DNA of 40,720 nt from WLMZ01 sp037139095 (GCA_037139095.1 JBAXHD010000021.1:1-40720), one strand, 5' to 3'. Shown: positions 6,862-15,941, counted from the stretch's first letter. The notes: generated from the sequence alone by a model not told the origin. Made by a program: numbers and translations.

Positions 6862-8772
6862 TTAGCGGTCGAGGGGATCGTCGTCGCTGGCGAGTCCGGC
6901 GAGCACGCCGCGTCGGCTTGAACGTTGCTTATCGATCACGCGCACTCCCACAGGAAGCTTCGATGCAACCGCTGCGGCGGCATCGAGCGGAGCGATCACC
7001 GATTGGTTGCGGCCGGCTCCCTTGGCGACGTAGAGAGCGTCGTCGGCTAACCGAACGGCGTCTTCAAGGCTTGGGCAGCTGGTTGCGTCAACGATTCCAA
7101 AGCTGGCGGTGAAGCCGGGCAGATCGCTGGTTGACAACCGCACTGCCAACTCGAGTCGAATGCGGTCGATGGTTGCCAGCGCTTGCTGCGGGTCGAGGTC
7201 GGTGAATGCAAACGCAAATTCTTCGCCGCCCCAACGACCCATGAGGTCGGTGTGGCGCAGCGCGCTCTTGGCAACTTCGCAAAACGTCTTGATCGCTCGG
7301 TCGCCGGTCTCGTGGCCGTACGTGTCGTTCACTTGCTTGAAGTGATCGATGTCTGCCATCACGAGTACGAACGGGATGTTGCCGCGGCGCAGCGCCCGAA
7401 CCCGGGTTTGGAATGTGCGGCGGTTCATCAATCCTGTCAATGAATCAGTGGATGCTTGCTCGCCCGTACGCACCATGGTGCGCAGCATGCCGATGCGAGC
7501 ACCGGCCTGCGTAGACAACATCGACAACGCCTCGATTTCGGAGGCACTGGCAACTTCGCCTTCTTCGGCAACCGCGTGGATGACGCCAATGGCCCGGCCC
7601 ATAAACGTGACCGGAACGCACACGGCTGAGCATGCGGTTTCACCGCGGTGACGCAAGTGCGGGCAGGCGTCGAGCGCGTTGCTTGATTCGAACGTGACGG
7701 CTGCGCCGCTGCGAACAGCTACGCAGGAGAACGGTGATGCGACCGGGCAGCCGGGTCCGTCGCTGCTGGGGCCAGCGACGACTGCCTGCTCAAGATTCGA
7801 CTTGCTGTTGTCGGCGAGCAACAGCTCTGCCGAGCGACCAGGCAACATCGCAGCCATGGTGATACCGATCACTTCGAGAGCCGCCGATTCGTCGTCGGCC
7901 ATCTCAAATGCGCGATGAACTTTTGTCGATGTCTCCTGGCGGGAGTGCTCAGCGAGAAGCGTCTCTTCACGAAGGCGAAGCTTGCGCAGCATGCTGTTGA
8001 ACGCTTGCGCGAGTCGACCGGTTTCGTCGTCACCGGTCACGTCGGCTTCGGCCTCAAGATCTCCTTCGGCCGCACGTTCGGCTGCGAGCTGCACCCGATG
8101 AAGCGGATCACGAATGAGCCGGGTGATGACCCAACTAGCGGTCAACATGACAGCAAGTGCAATGAATCCGAGGATGACTCCGAGTGCCTTCGCGTCGGCA
8201 GAGGTTTGCGCAAAATTGGTGACGGCGTCTGCCTGTGCCTCATCGGCAAACTCGGCGTAGGCCGATGCGTCCTCAGCCATGAAGCTGAACGCCAGATTCT
8301 CTGGGCCCAACGTGAGGTTCCTGGCGAGTTCGGGATTTCCAGCCTGCAGTGCCTGCCAAATCAGCTGGTCGGTGGCCAAGAAGGTTTGGTAACCGGTGGC
8401 GATCTTTTCGACCAAAGCAGACTCCAAGGGGTCGCCGCCCGCTTCACGCAACTTCTGCAACGAGGTCTCAAATTCACCCGTGGCCTCATCGAACTGCGAG
8501 TGCCCCGTTGGCCAAGACATCACATATGACTGCTGCGATGCTCGGAGCTCGGCCGCTGCAAATCGAAGGTGGTCTGCAGCATCTGAACGAACAGAGGTCC
8601 CAGCGACAATACGGTTGTTGGCTTTGCCAAGTCGCTCCACTGTCAAGAACAGGCAGCCGAGCACGAGCACCAGCACTGCGGTCAACCACGCAAACCCGAT
8701 AAAGAGCTTCCGGCTCACCGGGAGGTCAATCACCCATTGCCGCAGCGTCTTAGATTCAGTCGAGATGTCCAT
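6862..8772 (-). CDS. Membrane diguanylate cyclase (HAMP-GAF-GGDEF)
   Basis: A 636-residue sensor predicted to make cyclic di-GMP. Domains in order: a first transmembrane helix ('FAWLTAVLVLVLGCLFL'), a ~140-residue extracytoplasmic helical sensor, a second helix ('ALGVILGFIALAVMLTASWV'), HAMP ('RDPLHRVQLAAERAAEGDL'), a GAF-like domain with five Cys ('GPGCPVASPFSC', 'ACPHLRHR', 'ACSAVCVPV'), and GGDEF. The active site is 'WGGEEF', the inhibitory I-site RxxD ('RHTD') sits five residues before it, and 'DIDHFKQVND' is the metal/GTP segment, so it should be active and product-inhibited. ATG 8772 has a strong GAGGAGG with a 9-base spacer; the earlier ATG at 8790 is less likely. It overlaps the upstream lipoprotein gene by 17 bp. 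Confidence 0.93.
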   Translation of the reverse strand: MDISTESKTLRQWVIDLPVSRKLFIGFAWLTAVLVLVLGCLFLTVERLGKANNRIVAGTSVRSDAADHLRFAAAELRASQQSYVMSWPTGHSQFDEATGEFETSLQKLREAGGDPLESALVEKIATGYQTFLATDQLIWQALQAGNPELARNLTLGPENLAFSFMAEDASAYAEFADEAQADAVTNFAQTSADAKALGVILGFIALAVMLTASWVITRLIRDPLHRVQLAAERAAEGDLEAEADVTGDDETGRLAQAFNSMLRKLRLREETLLAEHSRQETSTKVHRAFEMADDESAALEVIGITMAAMLPGRSAELLLADNSKSNLEQAVVAGPSSDGPGCPVASPFSCVAVRSGAAVTFESSNALDACPHLRHRGETACSAVCVPVTFMGRAIGVIHAVAEEGEVASASEIEALSMLSTQAGARIGMLRTMVRTGEQASTDSLTGLMNRRTFQTRVRALRRGNIPFVLVMADIDHFKQVNDTYGHETGDRAIKTFCEVAKSALRHTDLMGRWGGEEFAFAFTDLDPQQALATIDRIRLELAVRLSTSDLPGFTASFGIVDATSCPSLEDAVRLADDALYVAKGAGRNQSVIAPLDAAAAVASKLPVGVRVIDKQRSSRRGVLAGLASDDDPLDR

Positions 8773-9331
8773 CGAACGTGGCCTCCTCATTCCCGATGGT
8801 CACCGTCAAGCGGAGGTCGCTGTTGCTGGGAACGGCCACGTTGTTTCCGAAGTGAATGTCGAGCGCTCCGATGTTGATGTCTTGCATCAAGGTTGGCGGC
8901 ACAGTGGTGGGCCTGCCGGTACCTCGATCAACCAAGGTGATCCGTGGAGTCACGCTTGTGACGGGTAGACCGGTGAGTCGGTCGTACACGTGGGCTTCCA
9001 CATGGCGAATAAGCGGTCCAACCGGGGCGCCAAGGCCGATGATGCAGAGCTCGCCCGCAGTGGGATGCTCGGTGGCGTTCTCGGCCTTGCTGTACATGTG
9101 CTCGGCTGGAAGCACGTTGGCCACAACGAGGTAACTCTGAGTGGTTGCGATTCGAGTCCACCCGGCGACGCCCGCCACGTCCTGCGCTTTCGACGCAGTG
9201 AGTGCGTCGACCTCGGTGCCCAACAGGCGGCAGCCGCCAAGCACCACGGACAGTGCCGGAACCAAGTAAGCGCGGCGTAAACGTGGCCCGCGGCCTCTGT
9301 TTCCTTGTGCGTCGTCGGTGTGTTTCTTCAT
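8756..9331 (-). CDS. Lipoprotein resembling P19/Tp34 metal-binding proteins
   Basis: A 191-residue protein with a long basic N-region and lipobox 'LGGC' (Cys34). The mature part is beta-rich: 'ATTQSYLVVANVLPAEHMYS', 'IRHVEAHVYDRLTGLPV', and near the end 'ALDIHFGNNVAVPSNSDLR' followed by 'TVTIGNEEATFDGHL'. The '(H)xGxNVxxPxxxxxxxTVxI' pattern and conserved Met/His positions resemble the P19/Tp34 periplasmic iron/copper-associated family. This is a motif impression, not a confirmed hit. The stop overlaps the start of the diguanylate cyclase by 17 bp, so the two are translationally coupled; the lipoprotein could act as an extracytoplasmic ligand detector for the cyclase. Confidence 0.7.
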   Translation of the reverse strand: MKKHTDDAQGNRGRGPRLRRAYLVPALSVVLGGCRLLGTEVDALTASKAQDVAGVAGWTRIATTQSYLVVANVLPAEHMYSKAENATEHPTAGELCIIGLGAPVGPLIRHVEAHVYDRLTGLPVTSVTPRITLVDRGTGRPTTVPPTLMQDINIGALDIHFGNNVAVPSNSDLRLTVTIGNEEATFDGHLD

Positions 9332-9428
9332 TCGTCAATCACCCAATGTCGTTCGACTACCTGAAGAGTCTTCGACGCAATTGCCGAAACCTTGAGGAAT
9401 TCTTGGTGATGAATGGTGTCGAGGCGCG

Positions 9429-9460
9429 ACACAGGCGAGGCCCGAGGGCCTCGCCTGTGT
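9429..9460. terminator. 15-bp GC-rich hairpin downstream of the peroxidase gene
   Basis: Perfect inverted repeat ACACAGGCGAGGCCC / GGGCCTCGCCTGTGT with a 2-base centre. It is the distal of two hairpins after the peroxidase stop. There is no T-run; GC-rich hairpins without T-runs often serve as terminators in actinobacteria. Confidence 0.6.
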
Positions 9461-9489
9461 GCGTAGCTCACGAAGAGTTACTTGTACAA

Positions 9490-9518
9490 CCGGCGAGGGG
9501 AGGGAGCACCCTCGCCGG
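9490..9518. terminator. 10-bp hairpin just after the peroxidase stop
   Basis: CCGGCGAGGG and CCCTCGCCGG enclose a 9-base loop. On the minus strand it begins 13 bases past the peroxidase stop and is followed by TTGT. Likely first part of a tandem terminator or an mRNA 3'-end stabiliser. Confidence 0.6.
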
Positions 9519-9530
9519 GGTCTGGTTTGC

Positions 9531-12500
9531 CTAGCCGACGATGAAATCGTCGATCGTGATGTTGGCAAGAGTTTGACGGCTGAGCGTGATGCGAACATTG
9601 CCGATGATGATGCGCACGTTGGACCCGGCACGGGTGATGGTGACCTGAGTGTCGAAGTTTGCGGCGGTGACACCAAGTCCGGTCAGATCGATACGGTCCT
9701 GGCCGCCAGCCGCTATGGCGTCGAAGTTGTTAATGACATCGCTGCCATCGCCTCGGAAGTACACGAACACATCGTCGCCGTTGCCTCCGGTGAGGGTGTC
9801 GTTACCGGCACCGCCGCGGATCACGTCGTTCAACGCTGAGCCACTGATGTTGTCGTTACCGCCGCCGCCATCGATCATGTCGATTCCGATGAGCGCAACA
9901 GCGCCGAAGTGCAACGTATCGGCGGTTGGGCCGCCCGAGATCGTGACGTTCACGTGGCCGCCGGCATTCACTGCTTCAACGTTGCTCAGGCTGTGCAGCC
10001 CGATGACTGTGTTGTCGGCGAGAGCGGTCACGGTGTCAACGTTGGCCCCACCGTTTACTGAGTCGAAGCCCTCACCGTTGCCGGTGAACGTGATGACGTC
10101 GTTGCCCGCACCACCGTTGATGGTGTCGTTGCCGCTGTCGCCAGCCAATGTGTCATTGCCTGCGTTACCAGCGAGCGTGTCGTTACCTGCACTGCCGGAG
10201 GCCACGTCGTCGCCGGAGGTGCCGGCCCAAACGTTGTTGCCAGCGGTGCCCACGAAGGTGACTCCGATGACCGCCGTAGCCGAACCGGTAACCACTTCGG
10301 GGCTCAGGATGTCATCAGAGAATGAGACGACGACGCGGATTCGACGGCCGTTTTCGTTGGGGGTCACGATGAACGTTGGGTCGATGGCATCGACGATGTC
10401 GGTGAACGGGCCAATTGCTCCAGTAGCCGGACCCGCTTGCCACTGGAACGAGTAGTTGGCGTTAACCAGACCATCAGCGTCATCGATCGAACCAACAGTT
10501 GACGTCATCACTGTGTCGACAGTTGGCGACACGGTCGACAGCGCAGGTGCGCCGGTTGGTGCAGTGTTAGCTACCACGTTGACCGTCATCGGGATCACGA
10601 CGGTGGCCCCAGCGTTGGACTCGATGTTGAGATCTGCGCTGTGAGCGCCGAGCGTTGCTGAGCTGAACGCAACGTTGAATCCGCACGGCGTGATCACGTC
10701 GATCGTTGCATTGTTGCAATCGAGCGTGAGCGTGAACATCCCGGCGTCTACACCGGTGATGCTGATGTTGCCAACGAGCAGAAAGCCTTCGCCGATGTTC
10801 GAGATCGCAACCGGCTGCACAATGCCTGGGGCGGCATCGCTGAGGTTGCCGAAGTTCAGCGCGGCAGCCGAGGCCTGCAACACGGGCTGTGGTAAGGCAA
10901 CAATTGGCGAGCTCGGCGTTGACGAGAGTGTCTCGAGCGAGCCGTTGAGGTCAGTGAACGAAACGGTCACGCTTAAGGCACTACCGACCATCTGAGCGTC
11001 GGGCGTAAAGGCCTGAGCGTTTGCGCCGACGATGTCGACTCCGTTGAGCTGCCACTGATAGGCAAAGCCGGTGCCGAGCGGGGTGGCCAAGCCGTCGGGA
11101 TCGGCGATGCTGGAGATGTCGGCAACCACCTCGACGGTTGCTGTTGGCTGAGCTGGCGTCACCACCGGCGCGCCGGTGGCTGGCTGATTCGCTGCAGCAA
11201 CCGCAGGGCTCACATCGCTGAAGATCTCCTCGATGTTGCCGGCGTAGTCGACAAAGTCGACCCGCAATCGCAACGACATCCCGGCCTCTGCCGCCGTTGG
11301 GGTAAACGTAGGACCGTCGCCCACGGGAAGCCAGCCAATTTGTGGGATGTCGGCTTCCCAGGTGAGGAACACTGGTGGAACGAAGGCATCGAAGCCATCG
11401 GGGTCAGTGATCGAATCGATAAAGGGCTGCAGCACGCCGTTGGGCCCGGGGAGCAATGGGGCTACAACATTGAGTGGTACGCCAGCCATGGGGGCTGCTG
11501 GCGTGAAGCTGATCGTGCCCACGGCTGGACTGTTCGGGGCTGCGCCGCCAACGAGCTGCACAGTGATGTCTGAGAACTGCAAGTTCTCGATGTTGCGCAG
11601 GGTATCGACGCCGTCGCACCGGGTAATGAGTGCGTTGCCGCCGCCACCGCCGCCGCCACCAACGCCGCCGCCGACTCCGCCACGACCGCCGCCGGCTCCG
11701 CCGCGACCGCCGCCACCAACGAGGCAGCGGCCGTCGGTGACAGTCACGCTTCCGTCGAGGTTGTTGAACAGCATGTACGCCACGGCAGGACCGTTGAAGA
11801 CTGCGGTGTCGATGTCGGGCACGCCGTTAGTTGGTGCAGGTGCAGTGAGAATCTCGCGCACAGCAACGACGTTGCCCGGGTCGACGAGACCCGCGAACAC
11901 TGCTTGTTGCAAGGTCATCCCAGCCGTTCCTGCGCCGAATGAACCGCCGGCGTCGGCTGTGTGTTCGAAGATGTCGGTGGTGCCGATCTCGGTTGTTGGG
12001 TCGGTTGGATCGGTGCGCACGCTGAGGCGCACGTTGAGGTAGCGGTCGCCATCGATGATGTCGTCGCCGCCACGACCCTCGATCAGGTCGCTTCCGCCGC
12101 CGCCGAGCAGAATGTTGCCCTTGCCCCAGACATTGCCCACGAGTGGGCAGTCGATCGTTGCAGCAGATGCGATGATCGGGCCCGAGGGAGTAGTGAGTGG
12201 CGGCATGATGGCGGCAAGGCCGCTGATGCGATCAACACCCGCCTGGTCCAAAGCGTCGCAGCCGATGAAGCCAGCTGCGAGTGGGCCGATGCCAACGATC
12301 GTCTCTGGAATCACGCTGTCGCCGCGGAGGATGTCGTTGAATGGGCCTCCTGAGAGCGACTCAACTTCGTTGAAGCGGTCACGCACACCGTTGAGGCCGA
12401 GTGGCAGGCCGACCACCGGAAGGTTCAGATCGGCATCTTGCGGCTGAGGATCTTGAACGCCTGTCGACCAGTCCCAACCAGCGGCACCAGCGTTCTTTTC

Positions 12501-15500
12501 AATACCGGGGCCAGCCACGCCAATGTCGTCGCCGCCTTCCATGTCGTAATCGTCGTCGCCGCCCTGGCCGATCATGATGTCGTTGCCAGGCTTGTTGTGG
12601 TCGTCGAAGAACAACGATCCGCTGTCGCCCTGCAACAAGTCGGCCTGTTCGCCGCCTTCCATCCAGTCGTTGCCGCTGTCGCCTTGAACTACGTCGGCGC
12701 CGTCGCCGCCAAGGATGAAGTCGTCACCAGGACCACCGAAATGGGTGTTGCTGCCGCCGCCACCTGCCATCAGGTCGCTGCCGTCGCCTCCGAGGAGGAT
12801 GTCAAGCCCGGGTCCTCCGTCGATGGCATCGTTGCCGGGTCCGCCCTTGAGTACGTCGTCGCCACCGGTGTCGGTGATGATGTCGTTGCCGTTGCCACCA
12901 ATGATTCGGTCAGGGCCACCGTTGCCTTCGAGAATGTCGTTGCCGTCGAAACCCGAAATGGTGTCGGTGTCGTTGCCGCCGCCGATCCGGTCGGGGCCTG
13001 GCGAGCCGTTGTACACGCTCTGGCTGTTGATGCCGGGGGTGTTCACGCTGTTGAGCGAGCGGAACTTGATCTGGCCATTTGGCGCCTTGATCAACAACCG
13101 GTTTTCGTTACATGGCGACTTTGGATCATCGTTCACCGAGCCGGCGCCGGTGATAAAGCTTCCTGGGGCCGCTGGCGAGGTGATGTTGCCGATCTCGAAC
13201 TTGCAGTCGGCTGTTCCGAACGCGTCTGCCTTCAAGCCCGTTGCAGTGGTGTTGCGCATGATCAGTTCGGCGAACGAGTTGCCTTCGAGCTGCGTGCGCA
13301 GGTTCATACCTGGTGTGCGGTTCAGGTAGTACAGGCGGTCGGCGTCTTGCAGCTGAGTCATCTGCAGCGAGAAGATGTAGTTAAACGTGCTACCGAGCAG
13401 GCCGCCGAAGAGCTCGGTATTCTCGGCCAGGCCGCCGATCCACAGGTCGACATCGTCGAGTCCGGTGATGTTGACCGTGCCGCTGTGCGCCCATGCGCCG
13501 GTGCTGAACATGAAATCTGCGGCATCGCTGGGAGCCACATCGCCAGGAGCTGGGTTCACGATGGCACGAGCTGCGTTGCGCTTACCGATGGTGGTGGTCT
13601 CGGCCAAGATCGTGGGGTGCGTGCCGTAGGCAGCCACAAAGTTGATCAGCGACTCTGGGTGCTTGAGGTGGGAGCCGAAGTCGACCCAGTCTGTGTAAGG
13701 AATCAGCTGACCGTCGTTGGTCTGTGCATAAATATCGCGGCGGACGTTGTTCAGCGATGCGACGCCTTCGCTGCGGGCACGAGCCAGGTTCAGCGATGCG
13801 AGGTCGAGTGGCAGGCCGAGCAAGTTGTTGCGCAGCGTGTCGCTTACGAACTCGTCGAGCTCGTTGCCCACCTGATCCGACAGGCCCATCACGATTGCCC
13901 CCGCACCAGCGTTGCCCATGTCGTTGCCAGCAGCTGCAAGATCGCCGGGAGTGACGTTCTTGAATTCGGCTGGGTTCAAGAAGCCATCGAGGAGAGCGAT
14001 GTCATTCGTCGAACCGTCAACGTTGGTGCGGGGGATCGTCTCGTTGAGCATTGAGTGACCGAAGCGGTACACGGCATGAGCGAACTCTGCCTTGATCGCT
14101 GGGTCAGTCGCTGTCGAACTGAAAGCAAAAAGATTGAATGGGTTGATCGCCGGCTGGACCTTGCGAGCGAACTCTTCGAACACCAGGTGCTGGTATTCCA
14201 TTTCGGTCACGAAGCGTGCGGCCTGAAACAAACGCTCGCCGTAGGTAAAGGTGCCTAAGCCGGTGAGCAAGTACCCGTCGTGCAGCGCAGGGTTCTGGTC
14301 GAGCACGTTCTGGATGTATGCCACGAGGCGATTGTGCTCGTGCTCGAAGATGGTGTGAATCGAGGTGAGGCCAATGTTTTCGTTGGCGCGGCCGTCGCCG
14401 GCGATCACGTGCAGGTCGAGCAACTCGTTGTCGTAGCAAGGGGTTGGGCCGCCGCCGCAGTCTGCGCTCAATGCCTGAGCGGGTCCAGCAACGGTGTCTG
14501 GGTCGGGTGCGCCAACTGGGGCTGCAGCGTGTGAGATGTCGTTGAGGAACGCCGTGTTGATGCGGCGAACGTTTGCGGGTGCTGGCACTGGGTTGGCGAG
14601 GTTGCCCTCGACGAGGCCGAGCGCAGTCACGTATTGGGGAAGGCCGTTTGGCCCAGGAATGAAGTTGCCGTAGGGGTCAGCGGCAATCATCGGGATGTTG
14701 TTCACGTCGGTGTCCACAAGCTTCAAGCCGAGCATCGTGGCGGTCTGCGCCTTCACGTCGGCCCAGTTGGCCAGTGAGCCGTCGGCATCGCCGAGCAAGC
14801 GACCCGTCGATGCGGGGTGGCCGAAGGCGTCGAATTCGTACTCACGCAGGAACACCTGATGCGACGAGTGCGAGCCGTATGCCTGGCTGAGGTCGACCCA
14901 TGGTGAGTCGGTGTTGATCGACTCGTGGATGTCGTCGGCTGTGCCGAGTAGCCCATCGGGGCCGGGCTGCTGGGTGCCACGGGTGAGCACCATGAAGCGG
15001 TTGCTCGGTGGCACGTAGTTGGCGTCGCCAGGCTTGGGATCGTCAGCGGTACCGGCGATGCCGTCGACGCCCACGATGAGCGGATCGTCGGCATGAAGTG
15101 GCACAAACACGGTGCCGCTGCCGCCCGTAGTGACCTTGTCGAGGCCGTGATCGAAGAACTGTCCAAAGATCGTGAAGAGTGAGTTGTACGGCGGCGACAG
15201 GCCGATGTCGGTGGTTACGTTCGGGATGAACAACGTCTGGCCGGCGGGAACGCAGTTCACCGGGGTGCTCGGAGCCGTGCATGGCACGACGCCGGTGTTG
15301 CCCTGGGTGCGAACCGGAAAGCCTGCAGCGGCAACAGCTGCCGGGTTTGCGGAGGTCTGGTCGGAGATCAGGTTGCTGATCACGCGTGGCTGGGAGTCGA
15401 ACACGAGGCCCTTGTTCTGGGCGTACGAGGTGGGCTTGGGAGGACCGAAACCAGCAGGTGTTGGCTCAGCCGCCTTGAACACTGGGGTGGTCAGACGAGG

Positions 15501-15941
15501 GAAGGTCTTGTCTGCGGTGCCGAACGTGGCTTGGCCGGGCTGCAGGTTGTTGCATGAGCCGTCGACGGTACGCAGACCCATGCCGATCAATGGGCTGGGG
15601 ATTTGGTCGGGCCCGGTGCCGAGGAGGCCGGCACATGGGTCCGCCGCAGTGGCGGTCAGGGCGTGATGCTCGGCCACTTTGATTTGGCGAAGGATGTAAT
15701 CGAGGTCCGAGGGGGTGACTGTGAAGCCCTGCCCAACCGGCGCAGCGCTGGCGCCGAGATTTCCGGCGACGGCCACGGCTGCGGTTGCAAGCATGGTCAC
15801 TGCAAGCCCGAGCGCAACAAAACGGCGCTGCCTAGTGTTGCCATCGTTCGAGCGTGACGGCCGAGCAGCCGTTGCGGCGCGCTCAAGAACTTGAGTGCGG
15901 CGGGCTTTCAGGTTTGCGTAGTAAGCGGTTCTTGCAGACAT
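9531..15941 (-). CDS. Giant secreted animal-type haem peroxidase with RTX repeats
   Basis: A 2136-residue exported protein; ATG 15941 is preceded by GAGGGAG. A basic N-region and hydrophobic segment at residues 41-66 form a signal anchor or peptide. The peroxidase domain spans about 70-850. It shows the distal-His motif 'FGQFFDHGLD' (His265), 'GRANENIGL' with catalytic Arg518 and Glu521, 'HTIFEHEHNR' (529-538) and the proximal-His motif 'YRFGHSM' (His629). Hemolysin-type Ca-binding nonapeptides ('GGxGxDxx') occupy ~975-1110, shorter stretches near 1210 and 1275-1300, and ~1893-2055. Between them lie a pure Gly tract (~1407-1435), Ig-like beta domains (~1455-1690) and a HYDIN/choice-of-anchor-D-like domain (~1690-1790). 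The architecture resembles bacterial Mn(II)- or halide-oxidising peroxidases (MopA-like). Substrate is not predictable from sequence alone. No type I exporter genes lie in the window. Confidence 0.93.
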   Translation of the reverse strand: MSARTAYYANLKARRTQVLERAATAARPSRSNDGNTRQRRFVALGLAVTMLATAAVAVAGNLGASAAPVGQGFTVTPSDLDYILRQIKVAEHHALTATAADPCAGLLGTGPDQIPSPLIGMGLRTVDGSCNNLQPGQATFGTADKTFPRLTTPVFKAAEPTPAGFGPPKPTSYAQNKGLVFDSQPRVISNLISDQTSANPAAVAAAGFPVRTQGNTGVVPCTAPSTPVNCVPAGQTLFIPNVTTDIGLSPPYNSLFTIFGQFFDHGLDKVTTGGSGTVFVPLHADDPLIVGVDGIAGTADDPKPGDANYVPPSNRFMVLTRGTQQPGPDGLLGTADDIHESINTDSPWVDLSQAYGSHSSHQVFLREYEFDAFGHPASTGRLLGDADGSLANWADVKAQTATMLGLKLVDTDVNNIPMIAADPYGNFIPGPNGLPQYVTALGLVEGNLANPVPAPANVRRINTAFLNDISHAAAPVGAPDPDTVAGPAQALSADCGGGPTPCYDNELLDLHVIAGDGRANENIGLTSIHTIFEHEHNRLVAYIQNVLDQNPALHDGYLLTGLGTFTYGERLFQAARFVTEMEYQHLVFEEFARKVQPAINPFNLFAFSSTATDPAIKAEFAHAVYRFGHSMLNETIPRTNVDGSTNDIALLDGFLNPAEFKNVTPGDLAAAGNDMGNAGAGAIVMGLSDQVGNELDEFVSDTLRNNLLGLPLDLASLNLARARSEGVASLNNVRRDIYAQTNDGQLIPYTDWVDFGSHLKHPESLINFVAAYGTHPTILAETTTIGKRNAARAIVNPAPGDVAPSDAADFMFSTGAWAHSGTVNITGLDDVDLWIGGLAENTELFGGLLGSTFNYIFSLQMTQLQDADRLYYLNRTPGMNLRTQLEGNSFAELIMRNTTATGLKADAFGTADCKFEIGNITSPAAPGSFITGAGSVNDDPKSPCNENRLLIKAPNGQIKFRSLNSVNTPGINSQSVYNGSPGPDRIGGGNDTDTISGFDGNDILEGNGGPDRIIGGNGNDIITDTGGDDVLKGGPGNDAIDGGPGLDILLGGDGSDLMAGGGGSNTHFGGPGDDFILGGDGADVVQGDSGNDWMEGGEQADLLQGDSGSLFFDDHNKPGNDIMIGQGGDDDYDMEGGDDIGVAGPGIEKNAGAAGWDWSTGVQDPQPQDADLNLPVVGLPLGLNGVRDRFNEVESLSGGPFNDILRGDSVIPETIVGIGPLAAGFIGCDALDQAGVDRISGLAAIMPPLTTPSGPIIASAATIDCPLVGNVWGKGNILLGGGGSDLIEGRGGDDIIDGDRYLNVRLSVRTDPTDPTTEIGTTDIFEHTADAGGSFGAGTAGMTLQQAVFAGLVDPGNVVAVREILTAPAPTNGVPDIDTAVFNGPAVAYMLFNNLDGSVTVTDGRCLVGGGGRGGAGGGRGGVGGGVGGGGGGGGNALITRCDGVDTLRNIENLQFSDITVQLVGGAAPNSPAVGTISFTPAAPMAGVPLNVVAPLLPGPNGVLQPFIDSITDPDGFDAFVPPVFLTWEADIPQIGWLPVGDGPTFTPTAAEAGMSLRLRVDFVDYAGNIEEIFSDVSPAVAAANQPATGAPVVTPAQPTATVEVVADISSIADPDGLATPLGTGFAYQWQLNGVDIVGANAQAFTPDAQMVGSALSVTVSFTDLNGSLETLSSTPSSPIVALPQPVLQASAAALNFGNLSDAAPGIVQPVAISNIGEGFLLVGNISITGVDAGMFTLTLDCNNATIDVITPCGFNVAFSSATLGAHSADLNIESNAGATVVIPMTVNVVANTAPTGAPALSTVSPTVDTVMTSTVGSIDDADGLVNANYSFQWQAGPATGAIGPFTDIVDAIDPTFIVTPNENGRRIRVVVSFSDDILSPEVVTGSATAVIGVTFVGTAGNNVWAGTSGDDVASGSAGNDTLAGNAGNDTLAGDSGNDTINGGAGNDVITFTGNGEGFDSVNGGANVDTVTALADNTVIGLHSLSNVEAVNAGGHVNVTISGGPTADTLHFGAVALIGIDMIDGGGGNDNISGSALNDVIRGGAGNDTLTGGNGDDVFVYFRGDGSDVINNFDAIAAGGQDRIDLTGLGVTAANFDTQVTITRAGSNVRIIIGNVRITLSRQTLANITIDDFIVG
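9780..10260 (-). repeat. RTX calcium-binding repeat block, C-terminal
   Basis: Series of 'GNDTLAG' and 'GGAGND' type nonapeptides (approximately residues 1893-2055), followed by a non-repetitive ~80-residue C-terminus typical of RTX proteins ('DVFVYFRGDGSDVINNFD'). Confidence 0.85.
11635..11720 (-). repeat. Polyglycine-coding low-complexity tract
   Basis: About 28 residues that are almost only Gly with scattered Arg, Val and Ala, encoded by a purine/pyrimidine-biased run of GGN codons. It separates the peroxidase/RTX half from the Ig-like half and is a likely flexible hinge and a slippage-prone site. Confidence 0.85.
12600..13012 (-). repeat. RTX calcium-binding repeat block, central
   Basis: A run of Asp/Gly-rich nonapeptides such as 'GGNGNDIIT' and 'GGPGNDAIDGG' (about residues 977-1114), directly after the peroxidase domain. 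Expected to form a Ca-bound parallel beta-roll outside the cell. Confidence 0.88.

Noticed and set aside
7915..8529. Plus-strand frame of 204 codons opposite the diguanylate cyclase
   Set aside because: It lies opposite well-defined HAMP and sensor coding sequence; no motif of its own.
9780..13012. Periodic repeats that might suggest a CRISPR or satellite array
   Set aside because: The periodicity is that of RTX nonapeptide codons in frame; there are no conserved repeat-spacer units.
12438..14054. Long open frame (538 codons) on the plus strand opposite the peroxidase gene
   Set aside because: It is an antisense shadow produced by GC-rich codons and the Asp/Gly repeats; the translation has no fold-like pattern, while the minus strand encodes clear peroxidase motifs.
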